Part shown: one piece after another, positions 24,857-32,424 of the stretch
How positions within the stretch are numbered: position 1 is the stretch's first letter
Layout: every line of letters starts with the position of its first letter
NCBI GenBank assembly: GCA_019118585.1
Contig: DWYS01000010.1
Coordinates: forward strand, 1 to 39,232
Direction: 5' to 3'
Source: Candidatus Enterocloster faecavium
GTDB taxonomy: Bacteria > Bacillota > Clostridia > Lachnospirales > Lachnospiraceae
Length of the DNA stretch: 39,232 nucleotides
Translations under genes and position numbers: made by a program
The notes under the pieces: model-generated
Database searches by the model: none
Told to the model about the DNA's origin: nothing
The model's input: the letters and a program-made list of their open reading frames with translations, nothing else

Positions 24857-25776
24857 AGATCGCGGTAATTGGCGCTGGGGCCATGGGCTCCATCTATGGA
24901 GGGCGTCTTTCCCGGCATAATGAAGTATATTTGATTGATACCAAGCAGCAGATTGTGGATAAAATTAACCAGAGTGGGCTGACCCTGCTGGAAGGGGACC
25001 AGGAGCTGGTTTTCCATCCTCAGGCAAGGATGAGTGCAAAGGGAATCGGTCCGGTGGATTTGGTGATCCTGTTTGTAAAGGCCCTTTACTCCAGAAACGC
25101 CCTGGATGCGGCGAAGGAGCTTTTCGGGGAACATACCTATGTGATGACGCTGCAGAACGGCGCAGGACATGAGGCTGTTTTGGGCGATTATGTAAAACGC
25201 AGCCGCATTATTATCGGGACTACAGAGGACAACGGTAGCGTTCTGGAACCGGGAAAGGTCAGACATGGACACGGAGGAGCAGGATACACAAATGTAGGAC
25301 TTCTGGTTCCGGATGAGAGCGGTATCCTGCAGAAGATCAAGGATAGCTTTGACTGCTGTGGTTTTAATGTGCAGATACATCAAAATATCCAGAAGCTGAT
25401 CTGGCACAAGCTTTTTACGAATGTTTCTTTAAGCGCTTTAACCGGGGTCCTTCAGGTGGACATGGGCTTCATTGCGGAAGACCCTCATGCATGGGCCGCT
25501 GCCCGCAGGCTGATACACGAGGCGGTGGCTGTGGCCGATCAGATGGATCTGGATTTTGATGAGGAAGAGATCGCAGAGGAAGTGAAGAGGACATCCCAGG
25601 GCAATCCGACAGGCTGCACTTCCATCCGGGCAGATCTGAGGGATGGAAGAAAGACGGAAGTGGATACCATCAGCGGAGCGGTGGTGCGGGCTGCTCATGA
25701 ACTTGGAGTGGATGTCCCCTGCCATGAGATGATGGTAAACCTGATCCACAGTATGGAAGCCCGCAGCAGGGGCTGA
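24853..25776 (+). CDS. 2-dehydropantoate 2-reductase-family oxidoreductase (PanE/ApbA-like)
   Basis: A 307-residue NAD(P)-dependent reductase of the ApbA/PanE family. The N-terminal Rossmann motif is IAVIGAGAMGSIYGG. The middle motif LFVKALYS and the LIWHKLFTNVSLSALTG segment hold the catalytic Lys and the conserved Asn. A C-terminal helical domain has the EVDTISGAVV signature. True PanE makes pantoate for coenzyme A. This copy is translationally coupled to a cyclase-family hydrolase under a GntR regulator, so it more likely reduces another 2-oxo acid in a catabolic route. That specificity is inference. A weak terminator follows. Confidence 0.88.
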   Translation: MKIAVIGAGAMGSIYGGRLSRHNEVYLIDTKQQIVDKINQSGLTLLEGDQELVFHPQARMSAKGIGPVDLVILFVKALYSRNALDAAKELFGEHTYVMTLQNGAGHEAVLGDYVKRSRIIIGTTEDNGSVLEPGKVRHGHGGAGYTNVGLLVPDESGILQKIKDSFDCCGFNVQIHQNIQKLIWHKLFTNVSLSALTGVLQVDMGFIAEDPHAWAAARRLIHEAVAVADQMDLDFDEEEIAEEVKRTSQGNPTGCTSIRADLRDGRKTEVDTISGAVVRAAHELGVDVPCHEMMVNLIHSMEARSRG

Positions 25777-25782
25777 TTGTTC

Positions 25783-25819
25783 CAGGGCAGCTGTCAATGC
25801 CGGTTTGTCCCTGTTTTTT
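25783..25819 (+). terminator. Probable terminator after the PanE-like gene
   Basis: CAGGG (25783-25787) pairs with CCCTG (25809-25813), followed by six T residues. The stem is short and the loop long, so efficiency may be modest. Confidence 0.5.
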
Positions 25820-25820
25820 A

Positions 25821-25861
25821 CCGTTTGGAACGGTTGATCGGAATTTTATATTGGCAAACGG
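25821..25861. promoter_or_regulatory. Inverted repeat flanking the -35 box of the hydroxylase promoter
   Basis: CCGTTTG (25821-25827) and CAAACGG (25855-25861) are perfect inverted copies separated by 27 bases. The right copy overlaps the end of the TTGGCA -35 box. It is a candidate operator or a hairpin; the regulator is unknown. Confidence 0.35.
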
Positions 25862-25879
25862 TCGGTTAGATGATATACT
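25851..25879 (+). promoter_or_regulatory. Promoter of the molybdenum hydroxylase operon
   Basis: TTGGCA (25851-25856) and TATACT (25874-25879) are 17 bases apart, about 110 bases upstream of the first gene. It gives the hydroxylase genes a transcription start separate from the PanE-like operon. Confidence 0.7.
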
Positions 25880-25989
25880 CATAATCAGACAGCATGGTCC
25901 GTCATAGTGAAGCTCGGAAGTGGCATACATTTCCGGGCTTTATAGTTGTCTGTCTGAGAGAAAGAATATACAAGAGAGGAGAACGGCCG

Positions 25990-26781
25990 GTGTTCCGAGC
26001 GGAGGATTACGTAAAGGTAAGAGATCTGGAAGAAGCCTATGAGCTGTGCCAGAAAAGGAGCAGCCTGGTGGTAGGAGGAATGGTCTGGATGAAGATGACA
26101 TCCCTCACCAAGCGTGTAATTGTGGATTTGTCCGGGCTGGGACTGGATAAGATCGAGGAGACAGAGGAGGAGTTCCGAATCGGCTGCATGTGCAGTTTGA
26201 GGCAGCTGGAAACCCATCAGGGCCTGAACGATTATTTTCAGGGGATTTTTAAAGAATGTACCAGACATATTGTTGGAGTGCAGATGCGAAACTGCGCTAC
26301 TGTGGGGGGAAGCATCTACGGACGTTTTGGATTTTCCGATATTCTCACCTGCATGATGGCCCTGGATTCCTATGTGGAGCTGTACAAGGGAGGGGTGCTG
26401 CCCATGGCAGAGTTTGCCGGCCGTCCCATAACCAGAGAGGAACGGGATATTCTGGTTCGGATCATAATCCGGAAAGACGGCAGAAAGGCCGCTTACGCCA
26501 GTCAGCGTATCAGCCAGACTGATTTTCCGCAGATTGCCTGCTGTGTTTCGAGGCTGGGGAATTACTGGGATGTCTCTGTAGGAGCCAGGCCGGCCCGGGC
26601 AGAAGTAGTCCGCATTCTGGACGATGGACACCACAGCTTAAAGCAGCTGGCAGATGAGGCGGCGGGCCAGTTCCGGTTTGGCTCTAATCTGAGAGGAAGT
26701 GCCCGGTACCGCCAGGCGCTGGCCTCGGTTTATGTGCGCAGACTGATGGAATGTCTTACAGGAAGGAGCATCAGCAGATGA
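25990..26781 (+). CDS. Molybdenum hydroxylase FAD-binding subunit (CoxM/XdhB-like)
   Basis: A 263-residue medium subunit that carries FAD and passes electrons from the iron-sulfur subunit to an acceptor. The N-terminal FAD segment SLVVGGMVWMKM replaces the usual AGGT-type loop. The second FAD motif reads MRNCATVGGSIYGRFGFSD, as in the family's RNxATxGG region. The C-terminal CODH-type domain ends with YRQALASVYVRRL. GTG at 25990 is chosen: AGGAG lies 8 bases before it, and the protein then begins FRAEDYVKVRDLEEAYEL as the family does. The longer frame from 25894 starts in the leader. Its stop overlaps the next start by four bases. Confidence 0.9.
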   Translation: MFRAEDYVKVRDLEEAYELCQKRSSLVVGGMVWMKMTSLTKRVIVDLSGLGLDKIEETEEEFRIGCMCSLRQLETHQGLNDYFQGIFKECTRHIVGVQMRNCATVGGSIYGRFGFSDILTCMMALDSYVELYKGGVLPMAEFAGRPITREERDILVRIIIRKDGRKAAYASQRISQTDFPQIACCVSRLGNYWDVSVGARPARAEVVRILDDGHHSLKQLADEAAGQFRFGSNLRGSARYRQALASVYVRRLMECLTGRSISR

Positions 26782-27269
26782 AAATACAATTCCGTTTAAA
26801 TGGAAAAGCAGTGCAGAAAGAGATAAAGGCGGATCTTCTGCTGATTGATCTGCTGCGGGAGCTGGGCTGCTACAGCGTGAAGAGGGGATGTGAAACCTCC
26901 AACTGCGGCCTGTGTACTGTCTGGATGGACCAGAAGCCGATCCTCTCCTGTTCCACCCTGGCGGCCAGGGCAGATGGCCGTCACGTGAAAACGCTGGAGG
27001 GACTTCAGAAAGAAGCGGAGGAGTTCGGCCGTTTCCTGGCAGCAGAGGGCGGAGAACAGTGCGGCTTCTGCAGCCCCGGATTAATTATGAATGTACTGGC
27101 AATGGAACGTGAGCTGGTGAGGCCGGATGAGGAAGAAATTAAGGAATATCTGGCTGGAAACCTTTGCCGGTGCAGCGGATACATGTCTCAGCTTCGTGCC
27201 ATAAAAAATTATTTAGCCTGTAAGGCCGGGGAAAAAGAGAGGGAGAGCCGGAAAGGAGGTACCGCCTGA
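26778..27269 (+). CDS. Molybdenum hydroxylase 2Fe-2S subunit (CoxS/XdhC-like)
   Basis: A 163-residue electron-transfer subunit with two [2Fe-2S] clusters. The plant-ferredoxin-like N-terminal cluster uses Cys38, Cys43, Cys46 and Cys58 (CETSNCGLC...C). The C-terminal helical cluster uses Cys95, Cys98, Cys130 and Cys132 (CGFC...CRC). All eight ligands are present. ATG 26778 has AAGGAG at 9 bases and overlaps the FAD gene in an ATGA. The stop overlaps the catalytic-subunit start in TGATG. The usual order for three-gene hydroxylases is kept. Confidence 0.95.
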   Translation: MKIQFRLNGKAVQKEIKADLLLIDLLRELGCYSVKRGCETSNCGLCTVWMDQKPILSCSTLAARADGRHVKTLEGLQKEAEEFGRFLAAEGGEQCGFCSPGLIMNVLAMERELVRPDEEEIKEYLAGNLCRCSGYMSQLRAIKNYLACKAGEKERESRKGGTA

Positions 27270-29584
27270 TGGATGTGAGAGACAGAAAAGCCTGCCGCGT
27301 AGTGGGAGCACCTGTTGTGAAAAAGGACGCGATGGCGCTGGTAACGGGAAAGCCGGTCTACACGCAGGATCTGGCGCCGAAGGACTGCCTGGTGGTAAAG
27401 GTGCTGCGAAGCCCCTATGCCCATGCCTGGATTGAAGAGATTGACTGTTCCGTGGCCAGGAAGCTGCCGGGAATCGAATGCATTCTGACTTACAAGGACG
27501 TTCCTCAGAAACGATTTACCATGGCGGGGCAGACGTTTCCTGAGCCCAGTCCATATGACCGTCTGATCCTGGACCAGAGGGTCCGGTTTGTGGGGGATGC
27601 CGTGGCGATCATCGCAGGCGAGAAGGAAGAACAGGTGGAACACGCTATGCGCCTGATCAAGGTGAAATACCAGGTGCTGGAGCCGGTTCTGGATATGCAC
27701 GATGCAAAGGATGGGAAAATTCTGGTGCATCCGGAGGAAAACTGGAGGGCTCTCTGTGATGTGGGGGCGGATAACCGTCGGAATCTCTGCGCCTCCTCCC
27801 TGGAGGAGCATGGAGATGTGGATCAGGTGATGGCTTCCTGTGCCCATGTGGTCGAGAGGGTTTATCATACAAAGGCCAATCAGCAGGCTATGATGGAGAC
27901 ATTCCGGACATATGCCAGCCTGGATACTTACGGACGGCTGAATCTGGTTTCCTCCACCCAGGTACCCTTCCATGTGAGAAGAATCATTGCCAATGCCCTG
28001 GATATTTCCAAATCCAAGGTCCGGGTGGTCAAGCCCAGAATCGGCGGCGGTTTTGGAGCCAAGCAGACGGTGGTCAGCGAGGTTTATCCGGCCATTGTGA
28101 CCTGGATAACCGGAAAGCCATCTATGATGATTTACAGCCGCTATGAATCTCAGATTGCCTCCTCGCCCAGACACGAAATGGAACTGCGGGTGAAAATCGG
28201 CTGTGACGATCAGGGAATCTTTCAGGCCATTGATGTCTATACATTGTCCAATACTGGAGCCTATGGGGAGCATGGCCCTACGACTGTAGGATTGTCCGGA
28301 CATAAATCCATTCCTCTGTACCGGACTCCCAAGGCGTTCCGCTTTGCCTATGATGTGGTTTACACCAACCGGATGTCTGCGGGAGCCTACCGCGGATACG
28401 GGGCAACCCAGGGAATCTTTGCGGTGGAGTCGGCGGTGAACGAGCTGGCGGCAGAGCTGGGGATGGACCCGGTTGCATTGAGGGAAAAGAATATGGTGCG
28501 TCAGGGCGATGTAATGCCTGCCTACTATGGGGAGGAGGCGAGGAGCTGTGTTCTGGACCGCTGCGTGGCGAGAGTAAAGGAGATGATTGGTTGGGAGCAG
28601 AAGTACCCCAGAGTGGACCTTGGAAACGGGAAGGTGCGGGCTGTAGGCCTGGCGATGGCCATGCAGGGTTCTGCTATTGCCGGCGTGGATGTGGCCTCCG
28701 TGTCCATTAAGGTTAATGATGACGGATTCTACTCCATGACCATCGGCGCTTCCGATATGGGAACGGGCTGTGACACCACTCTGGCTCAGGTCGCAGCGGA
28801 GTGCCTGGAATGTTCCGTGGATGACATTGTAGTTTACGGAACAGATACGGATATTTCGCCCTATGATTCCGGTTCCTATGCCTCCAGCACCGCTTACCTG
28901 ACCGGAATGGCGGTGGTGAAAACCTGCGAGAGCCTGAAAAAGAAGATTCTGGCCAAGGGAGCTCAGTATCTGGGATGCCGGGAGGAAGAGGTCCTTTTTG
29001 ACGGCAGGCGGGTATACCGCCCGGATGTGGATGGAACAGGAGAGCGGGAGATTTCCCTGAAGGATATTGGAAACCGCGCGATGTGCAGCAATGAGGATGC
29101 GCTGTCTGCCTGCGAATCTCATTCCTCTCCTGTGTCACCGCCTCCTTTTATGGCCGGAGCTGCTGAGGTGGAGGTAGATCTGGAGACAGGAGCGGTTTCG
29201 CTGGTAGATTTTGCGGCGGTGGTCGACTGCGGTATTCCCCTGAATATCAATCTGGCCAGAGTTCAGACGGAGGGAGGACTGGCCCAGGGAATCGGAATGG
29301 CCCTGTATGAGGAGATTACTTATTCGGATAAAGGCCAGATGTATGAAAATTCTCTGATGCAGTACAAGATTCCCAGCCGTCTGGATGTGGGGAAAATCCG
29401 GGTGGAATTTGAGGAAAGCTATGAGCCGACCGGCCCGTTTGGAGCCAAGTCCATTGGCGAGGTGGTGATCAACACGCCTTCTCCGGCGATTGCAGATGCG
29501 GTGTACAATGCCACAGGTGTGCGGATCCGTGAACTTCCCATTACGGCAGAAAAGATTTACCGGGGACTGCATCCGGAGGGATAG
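27269..29584 (+). CDS. Molybdenum hydroxylase catalytic subunit (xanthine dehydrogenase/CoxL family)
   Basis: A 771-residue large subunit that binds molybdopterin cofactor and hydroxylates an aromatic heterocycle or aldehyde using water. Family landmarks: the Mo-cofactor loop GGGFGAKQ from Gly259, AYRGYGATQ at 373-381, and the active-site Glu731 in GAKSIGE. The AYRGYG stretch lacks the Cys of carbon monoxide dehydrogenase (AYRCSFR), so CO oxidation is unlikely; xanthine, nicotinate or related substrates fit better. AGGAGGT precedes the ATG. No cofactor biosynthesis or chaperone (XdhC, MocA) genes are in the window, so these must be elsewhere. A large minus-strand open frame across this gene is a shadow. 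Confidence 0.93.
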   Translation: MDVRDRKACRVVGAPVVKKDAMALVTGKPVYTQDLAPKDCLVVKVLRSPYAHAWIEEIDCSVARKLPGIECILTYKDVPQKRFTMAGQTFPEPSPYDRLILDQRVRFVGDAVAIIAGEKEEQVEHAMRLIKVKYQVLEPVLDMHDAKDGKILVHPEENWRALCDVGADNRRNLCASSLEEHGDVDQVMASCAHVVERVYHTKANQQAMMETFRTYASLDTYGRLNLVSSTQVPFHVRRIIANALDISKSKVRVVKPRIGGGFGAKQTVVSEVYPAIVTWITGKPSMMIYSRYESQIASSPRHEMELRVKIGCDDQGIFQAIDVYTLSNTGAYGEHGPTTVGLSGHKSIPLYRTPKAFRFAYDVVYTNRMSAGAYRGYGATQGIFAVESAVNELAAELGMDPVALREKNMVRQGDVMPAYYGEEARSCVLDRCVARVKEMIGWEQKYPRVDLGNGKVRAVGLAMAMQGSAIAGVDVASVSIKVNDDGFYSMTIGASDMGTGCDTTLAQVAAECLECSVDDIVVYGTDTDISPYDSGSYASSTAYLTGMAVVKTCESLKKKILAKGAQYLGCREEEVLFDGRRVYRPDVDGTGEREISLKDIGNRAMCSNEDALSACESHSSPVSPPPFMAGAAEVEVDLETGAVSLVDFAAVVDCGIPLNINLARVQTEGGLAQGIGMALYEEITYSDKGQMYENSLMQYKIPSRLDVGKIRVEFEESYEPTGPFGAKSIGEVVINTPSPAIADAVYNATGVRIRELPITAEKIYRGLHPEG

Positions 29585-29623
29585 GACAGAAGAAAGGAAA
29601 AGCAGCTGCCAGTTTATTCACCC

Positions 29624-29652
29624 TTGCATATCCCCGGCAAAAGTTGTATACT
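29624..29652 (+). promoter_or_regulatory. Promoter of the NUDIX gene
   Basis: TTGCAT (29624-29629) and TATACT (29647-29652) are 17 bases apart, about 80 bases before the start codon. Confidence 0.7.
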
Positions 29653-29732
29653 AAAGCCAGTTATGACGCAGATGGGTTCTTTTGGAAATTAAGGTCTGCG
29701 CCGGATACACACCAAAACCGGGAGGAATTGCA

Positions 29733-30185
29733 ATGATTGAAGCAACGAGCTGCGGCGGTGTGGTTATCTTTCGCGGGAAGATTCTGGTTCTGTACAAGAA
29801 TTACAAGAATAAGTACGAGGGCTGGGTCCTTCCCAAGGGAACAGTAGAAGCTGGCGAGGAGTATAAGGAAACGGCCCTGCGGGAAGTAAAGGAGGAAACC
29901 GGGGTCAGTGCCTCCATCATCAAGTATATCGGAAAGAGTCAATATTCATTCAATACGCCCCAGGACGTAGTGGAGAAGGATGTCCACTGGTATCTGATGA
30001 TGGCTGACAGCTATTACAGCAAACCACAGCGGGAAGAATACTTTTTGGATTCCGGGTATTATAAATTTTATGAGGCCTATCATCTGCTGAAATTTTCCAA
30101 TGAAAAGCAGATACTGGAAAAAGCCTACAATGAATACCTGGATTTAAAGAAGAGTAATCTTTGGGGAAGCAAGAAGTATTTTTAG
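29733..30185 (+). CDS. NUDIX hydrolase
   Basis: A 150-residue pyrophosphohydrolase. The Nudix box GX5EX7REUXEEXGU is complete from Gly36: Glu42, Arg50, Glu51, Glu54, Glu55 and Gly57. The segment before it (CGGVVIFRGKILVLYKN...GWVLPKG) is typical of the diadenosine polyphosphate/MutT-like group. The C-terminal 60 residues contain an aromatic-rich YYKFYEAYHLLKF stretch. ATG 29733 is preferred because GGGAGG lies a few bases upstream; a TTG 17 codons earlier (29682) has no such site. It has its own promoter. The substrate is unknown. Confidence 0.93.
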   Translation: MIEATSCGGVVIFRGKILVLYKNYKNKYEGWVLPKGTVEAGEEYKETALREVKEETGVSASIIKYIGKSQYSFNTPQDVVEKDVHWYLMMADSYYSKPQREEYFLDSGYYKFYEAYHLLKFSNEKQILEKAYNEYLDLKKSNLWGSKKYF

Positions 30186-30214
30186 GAAAAAGTAAAGATA
30201 AGGAAGTAAGAGAT

Positions 30215-30245
30215 AAAGGCGCTCCGGGATGACTGGGGCGCCTTT
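30215..30245 (+). terminator. Terminator of the NUDIX gene
   Basis: AAAGGCGC pairs with GCGCCTTT, extended by TCC/GGG pairing. The T-run is short (TTT within the stem end). Confidence 0.6.
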
Positions 30246-30432
30246 GACTGTCTAGTCCTGGGTGACCTGCCGCAAAGTTTCGTACTGCTGACGGTCAGAT
30301 TACTTCCTTCCTGGCGGAGTCGGTTGACGGTATCTGTTAAGACCTCAGTCCCCGGTAGATATTTCGTTCATACGGTCCCGGGGTCAGCCGTTCCTTTCCG
30401 GACAGTCCGGAAGCTTCAGCATAAGTGCTCAT
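30246..30432 (-). other. Possible decayed small gene in the 30186-30568 intergenic stretch
   Basis: This 383-base gap has no intact gene. On the minus strand an ATG at 30432 opens a 31-codon frame ending at TAA (30339-30337). Shifting back one base at the stop continues a protein-like stretch, LTDTVNRLRQEGSNLTVSS, for about 30 more codons. That pattern could be a gene broken by a one-base deletion. No convincing ribosome binding site or known family was recognised, so this may be chance. The right part of the gap holds the nth promoter. Confidence 0.2.
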
Positions 30433-30491
30433 ATTTATACCATAATTCCAGACGGGCGGCAGAGAATTTTTGCCAAAGCTGAGATTTTAGA

Positions 30492-30520
30492 TTGCGGGGA
30501 TTCCCATAAATCGTTATAAT
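30492..30520 (+). promoter_or_regulatory. Promoter of nth
   Basis: TTGCGG (30492-30497) and consensus TATAAT (30515-30520) are 17 bases apart, 48 bases before the start codon. Confidence 0.72.
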
Positions 30521-30568
30521 GGATGTCATAAACGGTGCGAGCAGAAAAAAGAAAGGCGGACTTTACCA

Positions 30569-31216
30569 ATGACAAAACAGGAACTTGCTCTTGAGATCAT
30601 CCGGCGCCTGAAGAAAGAATACCCGGATGCAGGATGTACTCTGGACTACAATCAGGCATGGAAGCTGCTGGTCAGCGTTCGTCTGGCAGCTCAGTGTACG
30701 GATGCGAGGGTCAACGTAGTGGTGGAGGATCTATATAAAAAATATCCGGATGTGAATGCCCTTGCAGATGCGCCGGTGGAGGAGATTGAACGGATTGTAA
30801 GGCCCTGCGGTCTGGGAAAGAGCAAGGCCAGGGATATCAGCGCCTGCATGAAGATGATCCGGGATGAATACGGCGGAAAGGTCCCGGACCAGTTTGACCA
30901 GCTGTTGAAACTTCCGGGAGTTGGAAGAAAGAGCGCCAATCTGATTATGGGAGATGTGTTTGGCAAGCCGGCGATTGTGACGGATACCCACTGCATCCGG
31001 CTGGTAAACCGCATGGGGCTGGTGGATGGCATCAAGGATCCGAAAAAAGTGGAGATGGCACTTTGGAAGCTGATTCCCCCTGAGGAGGGAAGCGATTTCT
31101 GCCACCGTCTGGTTTATCACGGGCGGGATGTGTGTACGGCCCGGACCAAGCCCTTCTGCGGGCGCTGCTGCCTGAAGGATATTTGCCCAAAAGCCGGGGT
31201 GGAAGCATGGCAGTAG
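30569..31216 (+). CDS. nth: Endonuclease III (DNA glycosylase/AP lyase)
   Basis: Base-excision repair enzyme that removes oxidised pyrimidines and nicks abasic sites. The 215-residue length is normal. The helix-hairpin-helix LPGVGRKSAN contains catalytic Lys121, and Asp139 in VTDTHCIRL is the second catalytic residue. The [4Fe-4S] ligands are Cys189, Cys197, Cys200 and Cys206, with spacing x7-x2-x5 compared with x6-x2-x5 in E. coli, so one residue is inserted in the first loop. It has its own promoter and a small unknown gene follows 49 bases downstream. Confidence 0.96.
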   Translation: MTKQELALEIIRRLKKEYPDAGCTLDYNQAWKLLVSVRLAAQCTDARVNVVVEDLYKKYPDVNALADAPVEEIERIVRPCGLGKSKARDISACMKMIRDEYGGKVPDQFDQLLKLPGVGRKSANLIMGDVFGKPAIVTDTHCIRLVNRMGLVDGIKDPKKVEMALWKLIPPEEGSDFCHRLVYHGRDVCTARTKPFCGRCCLKDICPKAGVEAWQ

Positions 31217-31265
31217 GATGAGGACAGTCTGACCATATAAGATATGTGAGACTGGAGGTTGAAAA

Positions 31266-31595
31266 ATGGGAAGAGGATGGCTGGATTTCAGAAGCCGTGA
31301 GGAAAAAGAGCGGGATTACCGGGAATTTGCCGAGAGGGTATTTCCGGGAGGCACAGAACACAAAAAGAGGGTGAGAGAGCGCTTAAAAGAGCTTTTGCCT
31401 AAGGAAGATGTGACCTATGTATTTATGTATTATGTGGCCCTGAAGGACTTGCTGGTCAGAAGGCCGTCCACTACCTTTGAGGAGGGGATGCGCCAGGTGT
31501 GCGGCGAGATTCGGGTGATGCGGATAACGCCCCAGATAAAGGAGGCAATTCAGAAGGTTTTGGAGGAAGATCAGATCGGGAGCGGTGAGGCCTAG
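31266..31595 (+). CDS. Small charged protein of unknown function
   Basis: A 109-residue soluble protein I do not recognise. It is mostly helical in appearance and highly charged (DFRSREEKERDYREFAERVFPGG; EHKKRVRERLKELLP), with a hydrophobic middle (VTYVFMYYVALKDLLV) and a charged end. No Cys motif or transmembrane helix is seen. GGAGGT lies 7 bases before the ATG, so it is probably a real gene. It follows nth in the same direction and may share its transcript. The TetR promoter starts 49 bases after its stop. Confidence 0.75.
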   Translation: MGRGWLDFRSREEKERDYREFAERVFPGGTEHKKRVRERLKELLPKEDVTYVFMYYVALKDLLVRRPSTTFEEGMRQVCGEIRVMRITPQIKEAIQKVLEEDQIGSGEA

Positions 31596-31644
31596 GGCCT
31601 GCCGCTTCTTTTGGGCTGTTCACAAAAAATTTAGATTCCGTTCA

Positions 31645-31673
31645 TTGACAATTGATGGAAGATGTGGTTTACT
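31645..31673 (+). promoter_or_regulatory. Promoter of the TetR-TolC-like operon
   Basis: Consensus TTGACA (31645-31650) and TTTACT (31668-31673) are 17 bases apart. Two inverted repeats lie just downstream, where a bound repressor would block initiation or early elongation. Confidence 0.65.
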
Positions 31674-31680
31674 TTACAAG

Positions 31681-31710
31681 TGACAGGGTGTCATGGATGA
31701 CAGGCTGTCA
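31681..31710. promoter_or_regulatory. Tandem TetR operators
   Basis: TGACAGGGTGTCA (31681-31693) and TGACAGGCTGTCA (31698-31710) are two near-identical imperfect palindromes with five-base arms, centres 17 bases apart. An isolated half-site TGACAG follows at 31751-31756. Their place right after the -10 box and before a TetR gene makes autoregulation by that protein very likely. Confidence 0.7.
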
Positions 31711-31775
31711 CCTGCGGAGCAGTGAAAAGGCGCTGCAGATCTTGTACAAATGACAGCAAAAAAGGAAGGGATTAC

Positions 31776-32399
31776 ATGCCAACCCAGCGATTTTTTAATC
31801 TGAAGGAGGAGAAGCGCAGGGCGATCCTGGATGCTGCGTTTCACGAATTTTCCAGAACCTCCTATGCAAATGCCTCCATCAACCAGATTATTAAGGAAGC
31901 AGATATTTCCAGAGGAAGCTTTTACACTTATTTTGAAGATAAGGATGATCTGATGCGCTATCTGGTGCGGGATTTTAAGGAGAGCTGCAAGGAACGGATC
32001 CTGAAAGTCCTGGACCAGTGCCAGGGAGACCCCTTTGAAACGGTCTGCCGTCTTCTGAAGGAGCTGATGGAGGGCCGCCAGCCGGAAAATGCTTACGCGC
32101 TCTATAAAAACTCCCTGATGGATATGAATGTGGTGCATCAGAATCAGCTTCTGGGAATGGAACGCTCCGGGACAGGCGGAGAGGAGCAGAGGCAGTTCAT
32201 ACACGAGCTTCTTGCCCATATTGACCAGAAACAGTTCCCTCTGGGGGATGAGGAGAAGGCGGCCTGCCTGATCGAGATGATGTTTGTTATTGGGGTGAAG
32301 GCTGTTACCACCTACTATATGGGTGCGGCGGAGGAAGGAGAGATCCTCCGGTCCGCCAGAAACCAGATGAATATACTGAAAAACGGGGCGTTTGCCTGA
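31776..32399 (+). CDS. TetR/AcrR-family transcriptional regulator
   Basis: A 207-residue repressor. The N-terminal helix-turn-helix domain (about 10-55) reads EEKRRAILDAAFHEFSRTSYANASINQIIKEADISRGSFYTYFEDKDDL in short pieces typical of TetR. The C-terminal ligand-binding region is poorly conserved and contains membrane-distal helices ending with YYMGAAEEGEIL. The start at 31776 follows a GGAAGG site by 5 bases; the frame from 31722 extends through the leader and is unlikely. Two operator-like palindromes lie upstream. Two TolC-like genes follow 25 bases later, so it likely controls an export or envelope function. Confidence 0.88.
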   Translation: MPTQRFFNLKEEKRRAILDAAFHEFSRTSYANASINQIIKEADISRGSFYTYFEDKDDLMRYLVRDFKESCKERILKVLDQCQGDPFETVCRLLKELMEGRQPENAYALYKNSLMDMNVVHQNQLLGMERSGTGGEEQRQFIHELLAHIDQKQFPLGDEEKAACLIEMMFVIGVKAVTTYYMGAAEEGEILRSARNQMNILKNGAFA

Positions 32400-32424
32400 A
32401 TGTGGATGGAAGAAGGATATTGAA

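Noticed and set aside
27209-29122. 637-codon minus-strand open frame
   Set aside because: It is antisense to the molybdenum hydroxylase large subunit, whose motifs are complete. The composition looks like a shadow, rich in His, Gln and Arg.
27269-29584. Carbon monoxide dehydrogenase large subunit
   Set aside because: The CO-specific Cys in AYRCSFR is absent (AYRGYG here), so only the wider family is supported.
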